Assembly (NCBI GenBank): GCA_024663395.1
Contig: JANFAH010000008.1
Span: forward strand, 1,302,001 to 1,366,000
From: Pisolithus tinctorius
Lineage: Eukaryota; Basidiomycota; Agaricomycetes; Boletales; Pisolithaceae
Reading direction: 5' to 3'
Length of the DNA: 64,000 nt
Positions 1 to 12,095 of the stretch are shown piece by piece. Both the position numbers and the translations under genes were made by a program. Numbering within the stretch: position 1 is the first letter of the stretch; each line of letters begins with the position of its first letter. The notes below the pieces were generated by a model that was given only the letters and a program-made list of their open reading frames with translations, was not told where the DNA came from and made no database searches.

Positions 1-1372
1 GGCACCAGGGGGTTCATATGAAGTCATGATGGCACATTGGGGTCACTTTGCCTTTCTGGTAAGTGATCCCCCTAAGCAGCCCAACCCTACAGCAATTAAT
101 ACACCAATAATGCAGCACACAAGCATGGTGATCTTCAACACTGTTGTTGAGGAATGCAAGGAAGCTCAGGCAGCTCACAAAAAGGCAGGATTGGATGGCA
201 GGCAGCAATTGACCCTGGATGCAGGCAATGATGAGGATGAAACTGAGGCAGCTGCTGGGGAGAGTCTGCCAAACCCCACAAGGATCTGGGCATCAAGTGA
301 ATACTGGGAGTTCTTGGATCTTCTTCTCTGTGATGTCAGGAAGGCTGCTTGTAAAGTGGAGGAAACACCCCATGGCTGCAAGAAGCATGTTCAGGCATAG
401 GATTTTTCTGGCTCCACCACATTTTTGAAGCTGATTTATGACAAATCCTACCTACAGGTTTTTCACTGATTGCTTACAGAAGGATCTGTGGAAGTTCCCT
501 TCTGAAGCAGTGCAAGTGAACAATCCCCCATATGAGAAAGTGTCTGTTCAGTGGCAAAAGGCTATACACACCAAGCTCATCTGGTAATGGTATTCGTTAA
601 AATGCTTGCTATAATGTTCTGTGCTACACAATCATGTACCTACATTATGGTCAATAGCAATTAGTTTTTGAAGATTTTTCACTGCAAAAATTAGACCCCA
701 GTAGGAGAGCATCACTGACAGGACAGTATCAGCACCATTGTTGCCATTCACCAAAACTACAGCTGGTCATCAAGCCACCATGCAGGACAGGACAGTGAAA
801 GGTTAGTTGTGGCATTCAAACTAGGTTTGTGCACTGGTTGATGTTGGCTGGTAGAGTCTACCATAGATATGATGCTTCAGCAAAGCACACATAGAGAGGT
901 AGTCAAACATCATCAATGCATAAAATCTGACCTCAGATAGGCCTTTGGCCAATTGCTGTCCAAGCCACCAGCTTGCAACATATGTAGAGTGCTCAAGCCA
1001 TGAGCATATGGTAAGTGCCATCTTTGTTGACAACAAATCATGTGAAGTGAGACAGCAGGGACCCCCAGTGTTAAGGCTATCATTGATGCTGCTGACTACA
1101 CTAATGTGTCATTTGACAAAAATTCCCTCAAGAACCACTCCCAGACCCTTGCTAGACCTCGACCCCCACTAGGGTCAATTTGACCCCCCACACAACTGAC
1201 TGTGTAAGGAGTGGAAAACCCCAATATACCGCAAAGGAGACCTATGCACGTGACCGGAGCCCGCAGACCGGTATGATCGGCGGTCACAATTAAGAGTTTA
1301 CAGACTTGGGCCTAACGGTGTCCAGGGGTATTACGTACACACTTCCGTCTTGCAGGCCTCCATGTCCGTCTG
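1..1372. other. Low-GC repeat-like remnant region
   Basis: No intact gene is recognised here. A plus-strand frame at 26-400 (about 124 residues) has an acidic stretch and the motif EYWEFLDLLLCDVRKAA, which feels like hypothetical proteins that accompany transposon-derived sequence in basidiomycetes, but I cannot name a family. The frame is followed by stops and by AT-rich sequence up to about 1.1 kb. The base composition is lower in GC than the housekeeping genes at 9-14 kb and resembles the AT-rich stretch at 28.9-33 kb. I read it as old mobile-element debris cut by the window edge. Confidence 0.35.
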
Positions 1373-1399
1373 GTGTGGGTTTGCGGTGACTCCTGCTAC

Positions 1400-2764
1400 A
1401 AGCCGCACACCTTTTGTCCACCGTTTCGCTTCAAACAATCGTGTAGGTTGAGCAGCGATTCCGATTGCGTTCAGGCTAAGGAGTCAAAACGGTGTTATGG
1501 ATCCAACTGGACCAAGGGAATCCAGTGTAAGGGTTCAGGAGGGTACAATGAAGGCGTTGACCACAAATACTTAATTCTAGTTCATCAATAACCTGTTACC
1601 ACCAAGACCATCCAGTGACATCCGGATCGGACGTGGTCTCGAGTCGGAAACGAGCAAAGTTGGACAAATTGAATGGGTCAAGGACGATGAAGTCCGTACC
1701 AAACATGTCGATACTCCTGGCTTCGACGACGGCCGCAGGACCGCAACGTTCCCAAAGAAAGAATATAATATAGGTTCGCTCTTTTGTGCTTCCCGGCATG
1801 TCTGCCTTAGCTATAAAGCAAAAGCGTCCAAAAGCCCTGACTTTCTCAACCGCTCCTCAGGCGGGAACGGGTGGGTGGTTTCTCTCCAAAGAATATTCAT
1901 CTCGGGAATGACTGGATGGTACCAGGGATCACCTCTTGAATGCGACGGTGGATCCTGGCTTCTGCAATCAGGATCACTTCGAACCCGTTTCCATCCACCA
2001 GTCTGAATGGGGAAGATTCCAGTCGTCTTCAATGAACACCCTCCCTTTCTCTGAATCACAATGTATCACGAACTGTATCCAGCTCCTTCACCTCGCAAAC
2101 TGCGTACCAGACGTTTCTTCCATGATACCTACCGGCGATGACATTATGTTTCAGACAATCGCTTGGATTCGCAATTTCGCCTGTCACGTAAAAAAGAGTC
2201 TTGGGAATGCACAACATGGATATGTCACTTTGAAAAACATACTGCGATTTGGAAATCCACATGAGCTACAAATTTTCACCAACGACTTTGTAAATGCCGT
2301 GACAGCTACTCAAGACGATTGGAGGAGTTCTCAGTCATCCATGGAAAAGGTGAATCCCCTTGAAACGTGTGTATATTCGTATGCTGCCCGTTATCTCCGG
2401 ATGTACCACGAATACCGGTCCTCTCTATGTGCAAGGCCCAGGAGACTATCGAGGTGGTTGAATGGTAGGAAAGTAAGAGAGCGCCTCAGTGAGAGATGTT
2501 TATATCAAGCTAGGTTATCCAACTGATCGGATATAAATAGATGTTTTGTTGATGATTGTTGGGACGATGAAGCTCTTGCTCGGAGATATCACCTCTGCAA
2601 TAGGCTGGTGGACGAGCCTCCGCAATACGTTGAAAATATGGGAGGATGCTGCCTGTCTTCTGACGTCAGGGCATAGCTTCAATGGCGGTCTCGAGAATGA
2701 GTTGATACATCTCATCAACGTATTAGACTCATATTGTGTTGCGGTGAGTTCGGGAGTGTGCTGA
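1400..2764 (+). pseudogene. Decayed G-domain (AIG1-like) GTPase with helical C-terminal region
   Basis: The plus strand carries a broken paralogue of the minus-strand gene at 5.4-7.4 kb, with the same order of parts. Near 1500 the P-loop position reads MDPTGPRESS where the paralogue has VGPAGSGKST, so the glycine-lysine pair needed for nucleotide binding is lost. After a short intron (acceptor near 1580) comes a piece ending in the G3 motif VDTPGFDD (about 1708-1731). The rest of the GTPase core (switch region to G4/G5) is missing. A helical region follows at about 1936-2340, matching the other gene at TIAWIRNFACHVKKSL versus RAIAWARDFANVVEKSL. A last exon at about 2546-2764 (SAIGWWTSLRNTLKIWEDA) matches STVQWWTSIRHVLSTWDVS. 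It probably no longer makes a working GTPase; whether it is transcribed is unknown. Confidence 0.6.
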
Positions 2765-2829
2765 CAAGTTATATAATCTAACTCGGTCGAACTTACAGTA
2801 TCAAGGTCTTTCGGGGCGGCTAGGCAGGT

Positions 2830-5417
2830 TGGTTGATAGCATGTCACAAGACCGACTGGGGGATCTGTGATTCGAAATTCAAAGAGTTGGTGATCTTTGC
2901 TTGTTGATCTGTTGTTTATCGCCCATAGGCGACTTCATATTTATGCGGTCGGACCATGATTGCGTGACAACCGCCTTTCTTAATGATCGAGGAGAGGAAA
3001 CATAAGATAGGAAAAATGTGAAAGACGGGCACAACAACACGAAACGCGCCACAACCCTATCAGGGTCATTGACCCACTGAATGAGCCTCAAGTCCTTGCC
3101 ATTGACTGGTCTCTCGCACTCACCGTAATGCCCCCTTGCGTATCCTTTGTTGGCCTGTGCAACAGTAGCATCATCTCGACGTTTTCGATGCGGATGATGG
3201 AAGTGGCTGAACTGGGGCGAGAAGCGAGTGGTCAGTGGGCGACGTGCGGCGGTTTTCCTTGTTGACCGTAGGGTCGCAAGAGTGGTCAACGTTGGTCCCT
3301 TGTTTCCAGCGCGAGTTCTCTCGCTAGGACTGTGAAAAGCCTAACATTTGTTTGTATTTTTGTTCAACGTCCTCAAGAGTACTTCCTGAACTTTACGGCA
3401 GATTTCTGATCTAGTGAGTCCTATAAAACTGATTTGACTGACTTGACCTTTAGCCTGAGTGCTTTCGAGCGAGGTATTTGACCTATCCGATTCTGGGATG
3501 ATGAATATGTAGTATCCCCATATCCTGCCACAGTCAGACATGACATCAATTCGTCAGAGTTGCAACTCGCTGCCAAAGCTCTTCATAGCTCAGGCACATC
3601 GTCGCTGCCATTGCTATTCTGCTCTCCACTGACCACCTGGCAGGGCCTTGTCGTGTCTGGCTGGTTCCTGCGATGGTCATCACTCTCCAGGCGGGTTATT
3701 CTACATGTGCTGCTACTTGCGGCCATTTCGCGGTATCGACTCTGTGGCAATTTCGTATGGCTTGTGATTCTTGCCTCTCGCAACTTCTCTGGCCTCTGCA
3801 GCTCACCAATAGGGTCTTCATGACCGTTGTGTATTGTCTGGACGCCGTACGGGGCATGTTTCTGTGGTGTTTCGCCCTTGATGTGAGCGTTCTTTGTCCC
3901 ACGATCTCTCCGTGTGTGCGAACTAATCTCATGCTTCCCTCACCACAAATATGTATGGACCGCTCGATGGGTGGACTAAAGCATTTGATATGGATGCTGG
4001 GTGGATTTGCTATGTTCACAAATGTCACGTCATGCCTCTTGATGCGCTCATCATACTCCGTAGCTCTTTGTGTTACGTTTTCGACGGCATGGGCTTCGGT
4101 TCAACTGGCGTGGATATGTGAGTCAACGTGTGCCCAGTGTCTTGCACTCTTGTTCAAGTATGTACGCCGGCCGCATTTGTATGGTTGTTTGATCTCCTTG
4201 TATCCACGACATGCTGACTTACAGCTACTGTGACAATTTTTTCGTTCGCGTAATGGGATAACATGTTTGGTGTATTCATCGGCAAGGTGCGTTCCCTCTC
4301 TGCAACCATCCACAAGCAGCAGCGCATCCTCGGCACCAGTTTGGGCTTCTCGTACCCTATCGTGACTTGTGTGTGGTTGCCTGACTCCATTGGACACTGC
4401 TTTGCAGCTGCAGTGTCAGTGCATTCACTGGTACGTTTCTCGGCACCACGAGCTCTTGCAGCACGCTTGTGGCATCTCTCCCGTACCTGGTGAACAAAAT
4501 CTCGCTGCACTTTAAATCTTGGCGTGAAGTATGACCATTGTCGCGGAAGGCGTGTATCTAACTAATCACAATACATGCTCTATTTCTGGTTCTCGGTATA
4601 CTGCAATATGCTCGGTTTGGATAACTGGACATTCCCATCATCACTGTCCTTAACTGAAGCTATGGCACAGTGCTTCTAGTTTTTTTGGGTGGCATTGTAA
4701 CAGGTTTTACAATACAACGAGCTGCAGGGCAGGTAGGCCACCGAGCGCGCGTCTCGTGTTACCAACCCCCGTCATTTCCACTTCTCTTCTCCTAGTTTCC
4801 CTCTCCCCGATCATTAACCAAAGGCACAATCACTAGAAGACAGGGCCGTCGGGGACGGCAGGCACCTTGTTTATGGATGCCGACATAGATCCCCATAATT
4901 TACATGGATCGCGAGATTTCAATGTCTAAAGATCATATACCGCTCATATTGCTCCGCTGTCAACTTCCCTGTCTCCGCAGCATCTCCCCATCCTCGTTCG
5001 CAAGTACATAGCGCAGCAGTGCATTGGCATTGAGCTTGGACGGGCTAAGCCTACAATCCTACATAATTACATGCCTACAATTCATTGCTACCATGATTCG
5101 AATCGGACTTTGTTTTCGGGAGGATCGTGGTTGCCGAAAAATGTGCGACGAATTTCGGGGTGCAGTGACCTTGTAAACAAGGTGACTCGTATATGGGTGA
5201 CCGAACTGCAATAAATATAGAGGCATCTGTGGCAATGGGATATGCCGGATATGCATGCATGGCGATAATCAACATATTGATAAGAAACGACGCCTTAATT
5301 TTCCAATCACAGGTTCCCCACTCGAATCTCGTTCTCGCACCGCGCTATCGACTGACGTGCGTAGTACTTCTGGGAACTGTTTATGCTACATAGTGTAGAG
5401 TTAGGTTATACAGGGTA
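2830..5417. other. Intergenic stretch with possible decayed membrane-protein frames
   Basis: No gene can be assigned. Plus-strand frames between about 3560 and 4500 are hydrophobic (for example 3673-4233, with repeated Leu/Val/Phe/Trp runs that could be membrane segments), but each is closed by stops and I could not join them into a clean spliced reading frame. They may be a decayed multi-span membrane protein. A minus-strand frame at 2879-3289 is basic at its start and has no family resemblance I recognise. From about 4.6 to 5.4 kb I see nothing beyond ordinary sequence. Confidence 0.25.
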
Positions 5418-7400
5418 TTAACCATCCTTTGTAGAACTCACCGCATTATGATAAGATTCTAATTCAGTGATGACGCTTGTCAACTTATGTTTGACGTTCT
5501 TGAAGTCTTGCTCTGACGTCAGGATACAGGCAGAAACGTCCCATGTTGACAATACATGGCGAATGCTTGTCCACCATTGGACTGTGGAGGACATGTCTTC
5601 GAGCAGCTCCTTCATGACCTCAACAATCTTTGACACTACGTCTGTTTATATCGAATTAGTTATGCGACTGAACGATACGACTGAACCCGACAGAAAAACA
5701 TCCCCTACCGAAGCGTTGTGTTACCTTATCACGCCTGAAGAACCCTCCCCTTGGTTTTCCGAGTAGAATGAGCTTGTATTCACACCGCATCTGCAAGCAA
5801 CGATCAAAATATGGATGGGCACGTATTGAAGCCAAACTAACCTCTGTCATGGTTGTGTACGAATTGCTCCAATGGCCTAGAGTATCCCTTATGGCATTTG
5901 AAAAACCATTCACCAAGTTCTGCAGTTCAGGTAGGGTTTCACACTGCAATAAGGCAACAGATCCGCTCCGCGCATCTTCGAGACTCTTTTCTACGACATT
6001 GGCGAAGTCGCGAGCCCAGGCGATTGCCCGGCCCATCAAAAGATTGTGGTTTGAGTTTGCACCAGAGATTTTCTGGATACGGTGTATGAATTGAAGGAGG
6101 TGGATACAGCACGTGATACTGTCACCACGAAAGGAGGGCGAAAAGCTCGTCGGGGATGGCTGGGGATTCTGCCGACTTCGTTGATCCACGAAAGAAGGCC
6201 CCGGAACGTCTGGATAGTGAGCTGAATCAGGGGGAACCACCGGCGCATACGGGACGCGGACTCTGAGACTGGCCAGTTATTCCCGCTAGTGATAATCTTT
6301 ACAGAAAAACACGCACGTGTCGCCTGTTGAGGGGTGATCGACGCTCCCGCCAACCAAGGCTGAAGTTGGCATTCTGTTTGATCATTTTGTCAGCTACCAC
6401 GGAAAAAGGAACCTTTGTTCATTACTGTGCATGGGGGTCAGACCGCCATTCCAAACCACCAAGCTGCTGTTGCAGTATGAATATTTTTTTTCTCACTTCC
6501 CACCTCTGCACGCTCACTTCCCTCCTGACCACAGGGGCTGTTAGTAATCTCAGTTGAATTTCCAAGGCCTCTAATTCTCGTTGGAGCGTCTGTAAGGCAG
6601 CGCGGAGTTCGCCCTGGCGTTCTTTGGCCGCTTCTGTCTCCCCTAGAACCTTCCGCTCGTGCACAAACCCGCGAACCGTCGTCGTATTCCCCTTTCCTAG
6701 AAGGTAATCGACGATCGCAAGTGCAGACTTTTGTGCGCCATCATGGCGGTACATGACAGCTCCCTCGTCCACTAGGAGCTTGAAGAGGTTCTCGTTCGAT
6801 AGTAACTCTTGCTCCCTGCGCTGCCCTTCTTCTGGTGTAACCTTGTCCCACATGGTTGTCGCGATAACAACATTCCTCAGAGAGTCCTGACCGCAAAGCA
6901 TAGAGAACGTCTTGATATTCTGCTTCAGTGCTTCCCCCACTCTAGTATCACTGATCCGATGCATGTATATGAGACCAGCGAGCTTTAACCTCTGCCCTCT
7001 ATACCTAAAGGGTGCGTATCAGAAACTGCAACAAAAGCAAAACCACGCATACCGTACTCTCTCTGGAGAAATGCTGCGACCATGGCGAGGATATCGACGT
7101 CAGTCAGTTTTTGTAGGGTGGGGTCAAATCCTGGAGTATCTACAAGTTTGATCCGGGCGCCATTGTTGTTAACCCACTCGACGTGTTGAACCTCAGTCGT
7201 TCCTGGCTGGAGGCCATGTGTGACCTGGATGAAACTGGATGACTCTGGGACTAAAGCCGTGATGAACTAGAATTCCAAGTAGTTGTGGTCAACATACTCG
7301 ATCGTACTCCCTGGCCTGAATACTCACGGTTGATTTCCCTGATCCAGCGGGACCCACAATGCTGTTTTGGCCTTTAACCTCAATACAACATTGCGGAGGG
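5418..7400 (-). CDS. G-domain (AIG1-like) GTPase with coiled-coil and helical C-terminal region
   Basis: This is a multi-exon minus-strand gene. The first recognisable exon (about 7400-7325) holds an intact P-loop, IVGPAGSGKST, ending at a GT donor. The next exon has the G3 motif KLVDTPGFDP and the helix DVDILAMVAAFL. The exon at about 6996-6422 has LIYMHRISDTRVG and the G4-region NVVIATTMWDKV, both hallmarks of the basidiomycete 'G domain-containing protein' family, then a Glu/Leu/Gln-rich coiled coil (about 6650-6480). Downstream in the same strand lie a helical region (6240-5790) and a terminal exon (5636-5418). A decayed paralogue at 1.4-2.8 kb has the same order of parts, which supports a single gene, although a stop after the coiled coil near 6422 leaves open that these are two adjacent genes. 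The protein should bind GTP in the cytoplasm; its biological role is unknown. The exact start and the last splice phase are unresolved. Confidence 0.65.
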
Positions 7401-7990
7401 AATTGTACGGCTTACACAATTGTTTGATATGCCATGGTATATCGAAGATATGCGGGTTATGGCAGGGGGGGAGTCGCCGCCGTGAAAGAATAAGACGTCC
7501 TCAGACCCTGCTCAAAACAAGGAGTGCCTTTTCGATGGCATCCGCGGGCCCCTCTTTTCTCCAACCACATACTTACATAATGCGGTCTTGACAGCATGCG
7601 CAATACACGTACTTCAAATTTTACGTACTAATTCATATGTTCACTCCCTCGGCATACTCCGGAGGCCTTGATCGACAAACTAAAACTATCATATGGACTT
7701 AGGTGCTTTACAAAGAGAAGTAAGAATTCAGACTTATTTATTTTCCATCCTCAAGAGGACATCCACTTTGGTTTGATATTGTTGTCCAATAACTGAGGTA
7801 TGTGTGCTCGTTACTTGCAGATATGAATAGGTACATACCTCCTTGTACTTCCTTGCATTTCTGTCGTAGTATACTTATGTAACACCCTTATGTACGTACA
7901 CTGTTGCACAGGACCAATACATAATACGTGGCAGATTCTCCGTCTTCGGCTGGCTAATTCACCGAGTAAATCCAATCTGACCGTGTATTG
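7401..7990. other. Intergenic, nothing recognised
   Basis: The stretch lies between the upstream end of the larger GTPase gene and the 3' end of the compact GTPase copy at 8 kb. It is AT-rich from about 7620 on and holds no frame that I can support. It may include the promoter and first non-coding exon of the GTPase gene at 5.4-7.4 kb. Confidence 0.3.
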
Positions 7991-7996
7991 CAGTAA

Positions 7997-8728
7997 TTAT
8001 CGGCGAGCCATGTTTGGGCCAATAAGTAGGGCAATCACGTCCATAGCCAAGTCAGGGTTCCTGAAGGGAAACACTCTGGCGCCCCTACGGATCAGAACCC
8101 TCCACAACCCGTTCTCATAGTCGGCAAGCTTGGCCCACCAAACGCCGGTTATCCTGCTCCACCCTGTAGCGACCAAGACAATAGACGAGTGGAAGTTAAT
8201 ATCTTCACAAAGTCCGCTTAAGGATTGAATATCGGGCAGCACAGGTTGTGTAGCGTCCATGTTTTGAAAGTAGAGTATACCAGCCAGGAAAAGAAAACAA
8301 GTGTGACAATTTGAAACCGACCTGCATAGTTATCACCCTCACCTCGATCTCATACACCAGTCCCGTACGGGGCGGAAAACGTGATATATAGTTATCTCGC
8401 TGCCATCCACGAAGGAACCGATCTCGGGTGTGTAGAGGAGGGTGGCTTTGACACCCCGTATATTCATCCTTGTTGCTGTGAGCCGAGGTGTTGGGTGATT
8501 CAAGACGGATGCCCTCGCCAGAGCATTATTCGTGATCTGCTGTACAAAATGTCAAATAGTTGGGAATGGTTGACTTCATAGGATCTCATCAAATCTCACA
8601 GAAGCCTTCTCTGACCCCACGAGCCCGATCCTTGCAAGTAAAAAAGTGTGAATGACTCCCTGTTCTACGAGCGCATGCAACTCACGCAATGATCTTCTCA
8701 TCTTCGAGATCAACTATAGGACTCAGAA
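7997..8728 (-). pseudogene. Compact P-loop GTPase family, copy a (decayed)
   Basis: This is one of five related small GTPase copies in the window. Exons on the minus strand read, in order: an acidic lead-in EDEKIIA (about 8725-8690, ending at a GTGAGT donor); a shortened P-loop LVGSEKAS (near 8625), where the family form is LVGSSxSGKTS, so the glycine-lysine core is deleted; an exon (about 8560-8335) with LLYTPEIGSFVDG in place of LLDTPGVGSLxNG; and a last exon (about 8275-7997) with GILYFQN, IVLVATG and RRGARVFPF. With both G1 and G3 damaged the product should not bind GTP normally. The copy sits outside the main island, next to a larger G-domain gene on the same strand. Confidence 0.6.
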
Positions 8729-9380
8729 CAGTTAGAAGAGGCGCAACAGACGATGGAAGGTATTGCCATCCACACGGCGCAAACCACAGCATAACTAGGA
8801 AAAGGTCAGTAAAAAGATGCGACACTTATAAATGACCGAATTCACCATCACTGGAATATCTGCTTCAGTTGAGGATTCGCAAGAACAAGGTCTGGCTTTA
8901 CAGATTTAACGCACGTTGGTTTTCCAAGTGGCCTGATGAGTAGCCCTAGAACAAAGGCGTGGATAACACGCGACGTGGACGAGGCTTCGGGCTTCTGTAC
9001 ACATTGCGTACCTTCCACATACAATTTCCCATAGGGGACCCATGTCGACCCACTCCACCTTCGTTGTCACATTTACCGTGGGGCGCTGCCCGTTTCTGCC
9101 TATTGACGGACGGTAGGGCCATTAATTATGCTAGCGGACAGCAGCAGCCATTCTGTGATTGTTAGCGAAATACGGACGAATCAATCACCTAAGTAACACT
9201 GTTACCTGTGTCGAGCAACAATCGAACGACATGCAGTAACTTACTGAAGAGGCCATAATGGCAACTTTGTACCAAGAGGACTTCCTCAGAGGTGACTACT
9301 CAGAGGACGGAACACATGCCTCGAGGGGCTGTGCACGTGCGAAGTGCGGGAAGCATTTGTTATTAGAACCACACCGGTGA
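8729..9380. other. Intergenic, nothing recognised
   Basis: The sequence lies upstream of compact GTPase copy a and downstream of the gene at 9.4-10.7 kb. No frame, repeat or RNA gene could be supported. It may contain the former promoter of copy a and the 3' end of the neighbouring transcript. Confidence 0.3.
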
Positions 9381-10675
9381 TTATTTGGGCCGACGGACAT
9401 GAAACTTCGATACGATCAACAGAATATGGGGCGGATTTAAGGCGTCGAGCAGTGAAAAGATTCTCTGAATCTCTGCATCTCTAACGCTCGACACATCGAC
9501 TTTGTGCCATGGCATCCACACATCCACATCCCCGCCCTCAGCGAATAATTCAGCACCACTACTGATAACCGAACCGCCGCTGCCATCGGTAGGCGCGAAG
9601 CTGAAGAGCACGACGTACGTGCCAGTCGTGAGATCACCCGCAAACTTGTGCCGGCCCGTGAGGCGACAAAGTGCCAGGCCAGAACGCAGGACAGGTGCAG
9701 AACGCGGCTTCTCAGGTGTCTTTATGACCTGAAAGATCTTCAAGATACGGAGTCGCATGTCAGACGCGACCGTTGAGTTCGACTCCAACTTTTTCTCTAT
9801 CTGACGTCTCCACAAAGCAAAGTCGGTCTGCTTAGACGAAAGATGGCGTTGAGCACGCTCCGCAAGCCCTCCACTACCGTACATGAGACAATGAGATATT
9901 GTCGTCTGCGACCAATAAACTTGACTTACCGAATAAATTTCGGATCCTTGCCATGTGACCGCTTTCTCGGACTCGCCATGATACCCCTTTGTAATTCTCG
10001 GTCGGTAGATGAAGTAAACGTATGTCCGTGCTGCTGCAGAAATAACGCGAGTAATTCTGCTCCCGTACCATCCTTTGTGGGATCAATAGCCTGCGCAACG
10101 CTAGTGGTCAATATCGTCCTCAGGTTCTTTGACGGCGATGGGGGTTGTTGGGGTGGGACAAGAGGAGGAAGTGCGAGAGGCTTGAGAGGCGCAGTCGGTT
10201 TAGAATGGGTTGGGAGGGGAGGGGGCTTTGGGATTGACCTAAGTTTTTCAGGTGTCGACGTCGATGGCGGCTTCAACGTCGCACGTAGCGTCGTCAGGCT
10301 TGTAGACGCTGTTGCCTTGTCTTCAGCATGAGTTAGCTCGGTGAATGCTGGAACTCTCAGTGGCTTAAAGGCAGCGTCGCTTGGAATTTGTGGGCGATGT
10401 CCTGTGGAGAGAGGTTTTGGTTTCTTGGTGAAAACGCTCGGCTTGCTTGGCCCAGCCTCATCAGATGGCTCTAATGCGAAGGGATTCTGGGGTCGGTGAG
10501 CAGAACTGGGTTTCGAACGATGTTTGTTGCTGTCATTTCGCGGTGGTCCGACCGAAGGAGCAGGTTTGAATGACGAGCCAGGCTTTGTGATGCTGTCTGG
10601 TGGCTTGTACGAGGATTTAGGTTTCTCAAACCCATCTGGCCCTCGTAGACGTGTTTTCTTGGTAGGAGGCTCCAT
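9381..10675 (-). CDS. Conserved-looking hypothetical protein with disordered Pro/Lys-rich N-terminus
   Basis: Two exons joined across a 56-nt intron (about 9929-9874) give about 412 residues. I chose the ATG at 10675 because it opens the longest frame and is followed by a basic motif, PTKKTRLRG, that could be a nuclear signal. Residues 1-180 are low-complexity and rich in Pro, Ser and Lys, probably disordered. The region from about 180 to the splice site contains an ordered segment, AQAIDPTKDGTGAELLALFL. The second exon has GGLAERAQRHL, ALWRRQIEKKLE and a C-terminal part with VWMPWHKVDV and ILLIVSKFHV, which looks like a folded domain. I recall similar uncharacterised proteins in mushroom genomes but no function. 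It lies tail-on to the ATP14-like gene within the housekeeping block. Confidence 0.8.
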
Positions 10676-10811
10676 GTGGACACAGTTTGAAGCTGTTCAC
10701 CCAATTGTAGATTTACTCGTATATTAGTTCAGCGATGGACTCCAGCCCGACTGTGGTAGTGGATTTACGCGGAGGCACACAGATATAGTCTATCCTCGAT
10801 CACATCTACGC

Positions 10812-11344
10812 TCAGTGGTGTGCTTCTGCTGGTTTCACGTCGGCCTCTAAAAACGTCAAGAATGCCTCCGCACCCTGTCCAAATTCTCCTGTTAAACTTG
10901 GGGTTGCAGGCTCGCCGGCTGTGGTAGGCTCGATTGCGTCGTAGGCTGCCAACTCAGCAGCGAGATCTACCGGGAGCGTGGGTGGTTTGGGTGGTTGTAT
11001 CGGGGAGAATGGCTTGACGGCGCCGAGGTGAGCATCTTTTGCCTGCGGAGACACGGTATTAAAGAATGAGCAACTGGAGAAAGGGTGCGATACATACAAC
11101 GGGGGTAGGCTTGTAGGCTTTTAGTTCTCTAATATAGAGATCCTGGACGATGTCTGTACAAGCAGAACGCGTCGTGAGCTGTATTGTAGCTCGGCGAAAA
11201 GCGGAACTATATACCTCTACGACTCGCAGCCGAGGTAGAGAATGACCGTGCAGAGCAAGCCTATAATCGCAGTCAGTTAAATGGTGAACTGTCCGTCTGT
11301 CAACCTGAACTCACTGCTTGTCTGAGCAAACGCAAAGAAGACAT
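10812..11344 (-). CDS. ATP14: Mitochondrial F1Fo-ATP synthase subunit h
   Basis: The four-exon gene starts at the ATG at 11344. The N-terminus MSSLRLLRQA joined to ARSFSTSAASR is a typical cleavable mitochondrial presequence. After it comes the family signature DIVQDLYIRELKAYKPTPV, then KDAHLGAVKPFSP, a proline run, and the acidic end LAAELAAYDAIEPT ... AEAFLTFLEADV. Both the order and the spacing match fungal subunit h (ATP14), a peripheral-stalk component of complex V on the matrix side of the inner membrane. It acts with subunits 4, d and OSCP to hold F1 against rotation. Introns lie after the presequence start, after the presequence, and after 'KPTPV'. The gene is divergent from the ATPase inhibitor gene with 112 bp between start codons. 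No lesion is seen. Confidence 0.92.
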
Positions 11345-11456
11345 GGCTGGAGTCGAGGACCAAGTCGAGGCAAGAGTGAAGGCAGGCGTGACTACGTGAC
11401 ATACCAGCGTCACGGGAAAACACGGCCCTCGCAAGTCTTGACTTGGACCATTCGAC
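11345..11456. promoter_or_regulatory. Shared divergent promoter of ATP14-like and INH1-like genes
   Basis: Only 112 bp separate the two start codons, so both 5' leaders and the core promoters must lie here or overlap the coding starts. I see no obvious TATA box. The arrangement would allow co-regulation of a complex V subunit and its inhibitor; that is inferred from position only. Confidence 0.6.
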
Positions 11457-11939
11457 ATGCTCGCTCGTGTAACTCGTGCTGTCTCCGCAAGACGTGTGCC
11501 CCTCGGAATGAGGGGTTATAGTGGAAGAAGTGAGGGTACAGTCGCTCAGACAAAAGAATTCGGGTAGGTACTCAGTTTACGACCTTTGGTCAGTTCGTAT
11601 GAGTTTGAACGTTGTCCTCGTAGGAAGAAGGAAAGAGCCCATGAAGGTGATCATCAGTCTCATGCTTCGCAAGTTGGGGACTAACACCCTTCAGAGGAGT
11701 ATACACGCAGGCATGATGCAGAGTTGTTGCGCAAACTCAAGGCAGAGGTACGTACACTCTCGTCCCTGGTCCGTGCGATACTTATGCCGGGCCTAGGTAG
11801 AGAAAAAGAAGAAGGAAATTGTACGTTGCGTTTCACAAAAAAGAGCTGATTATTTCATCACCCGTCGAGCAAGTAAGCTGACCTCAAAATCCAGGCCGAC
11901 CTCGAGGCAAAGGTGGAGGAGCATGAACAGACGAAGTAG
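11457..11939 (+). CDS. INH1: Mitochondrial F1F0-ATPase inhibitor protein (IATP family)
   Basis: Five small exons (about 11457-11563, 11624-11646, 11695-11747, 11797-11820 and 11895-11939) join in frame to give 83 residues. The N-terminus MLARVTRAVSARRVPLGMRG is an Arg-rich mitochondrial presequence. The mature part begins with EFGKKERAHEEEYTRRHDAE, the conserved inhibitory segment of the IATP family, and continues as a coiled coil (RKLKAEVEKKKKEIADLE) that would mediate dimerisation. Such proteins bind the F1 catalytic interface when the membrane potential falls and stop ATP hydrolysis. The length fits the family. It is head-to-head with subunit h of the same enzyme, so two proteins of complex V share a promoter region. 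Splice sites all obey GT..AG and preserve frame, which makes the model strong. Confidence 0.92.
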
Positions 11940-12095
11940 TTCTGCAGTCGTTGTGTGGCCTGTTTCTTTTTCTGTTCTGCTGTGTACCCACCCATCCTGT
12001 CTCCAATCAATCTATTCGGTGTGACGTAGTCTGTTCCGTTTCCGATTCGGTGACTGACCACGTCCCAAAACATCCGAGTGTCGTCGCTATCGAGC

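Noticed and set aside
2879..3289. Basic 136-residue minus-strand frame as a ribosomal protein
   Set aside because: The basic start is suggestive, but no ribosomal protein motif fits and the frame continues into unrelated sequence.
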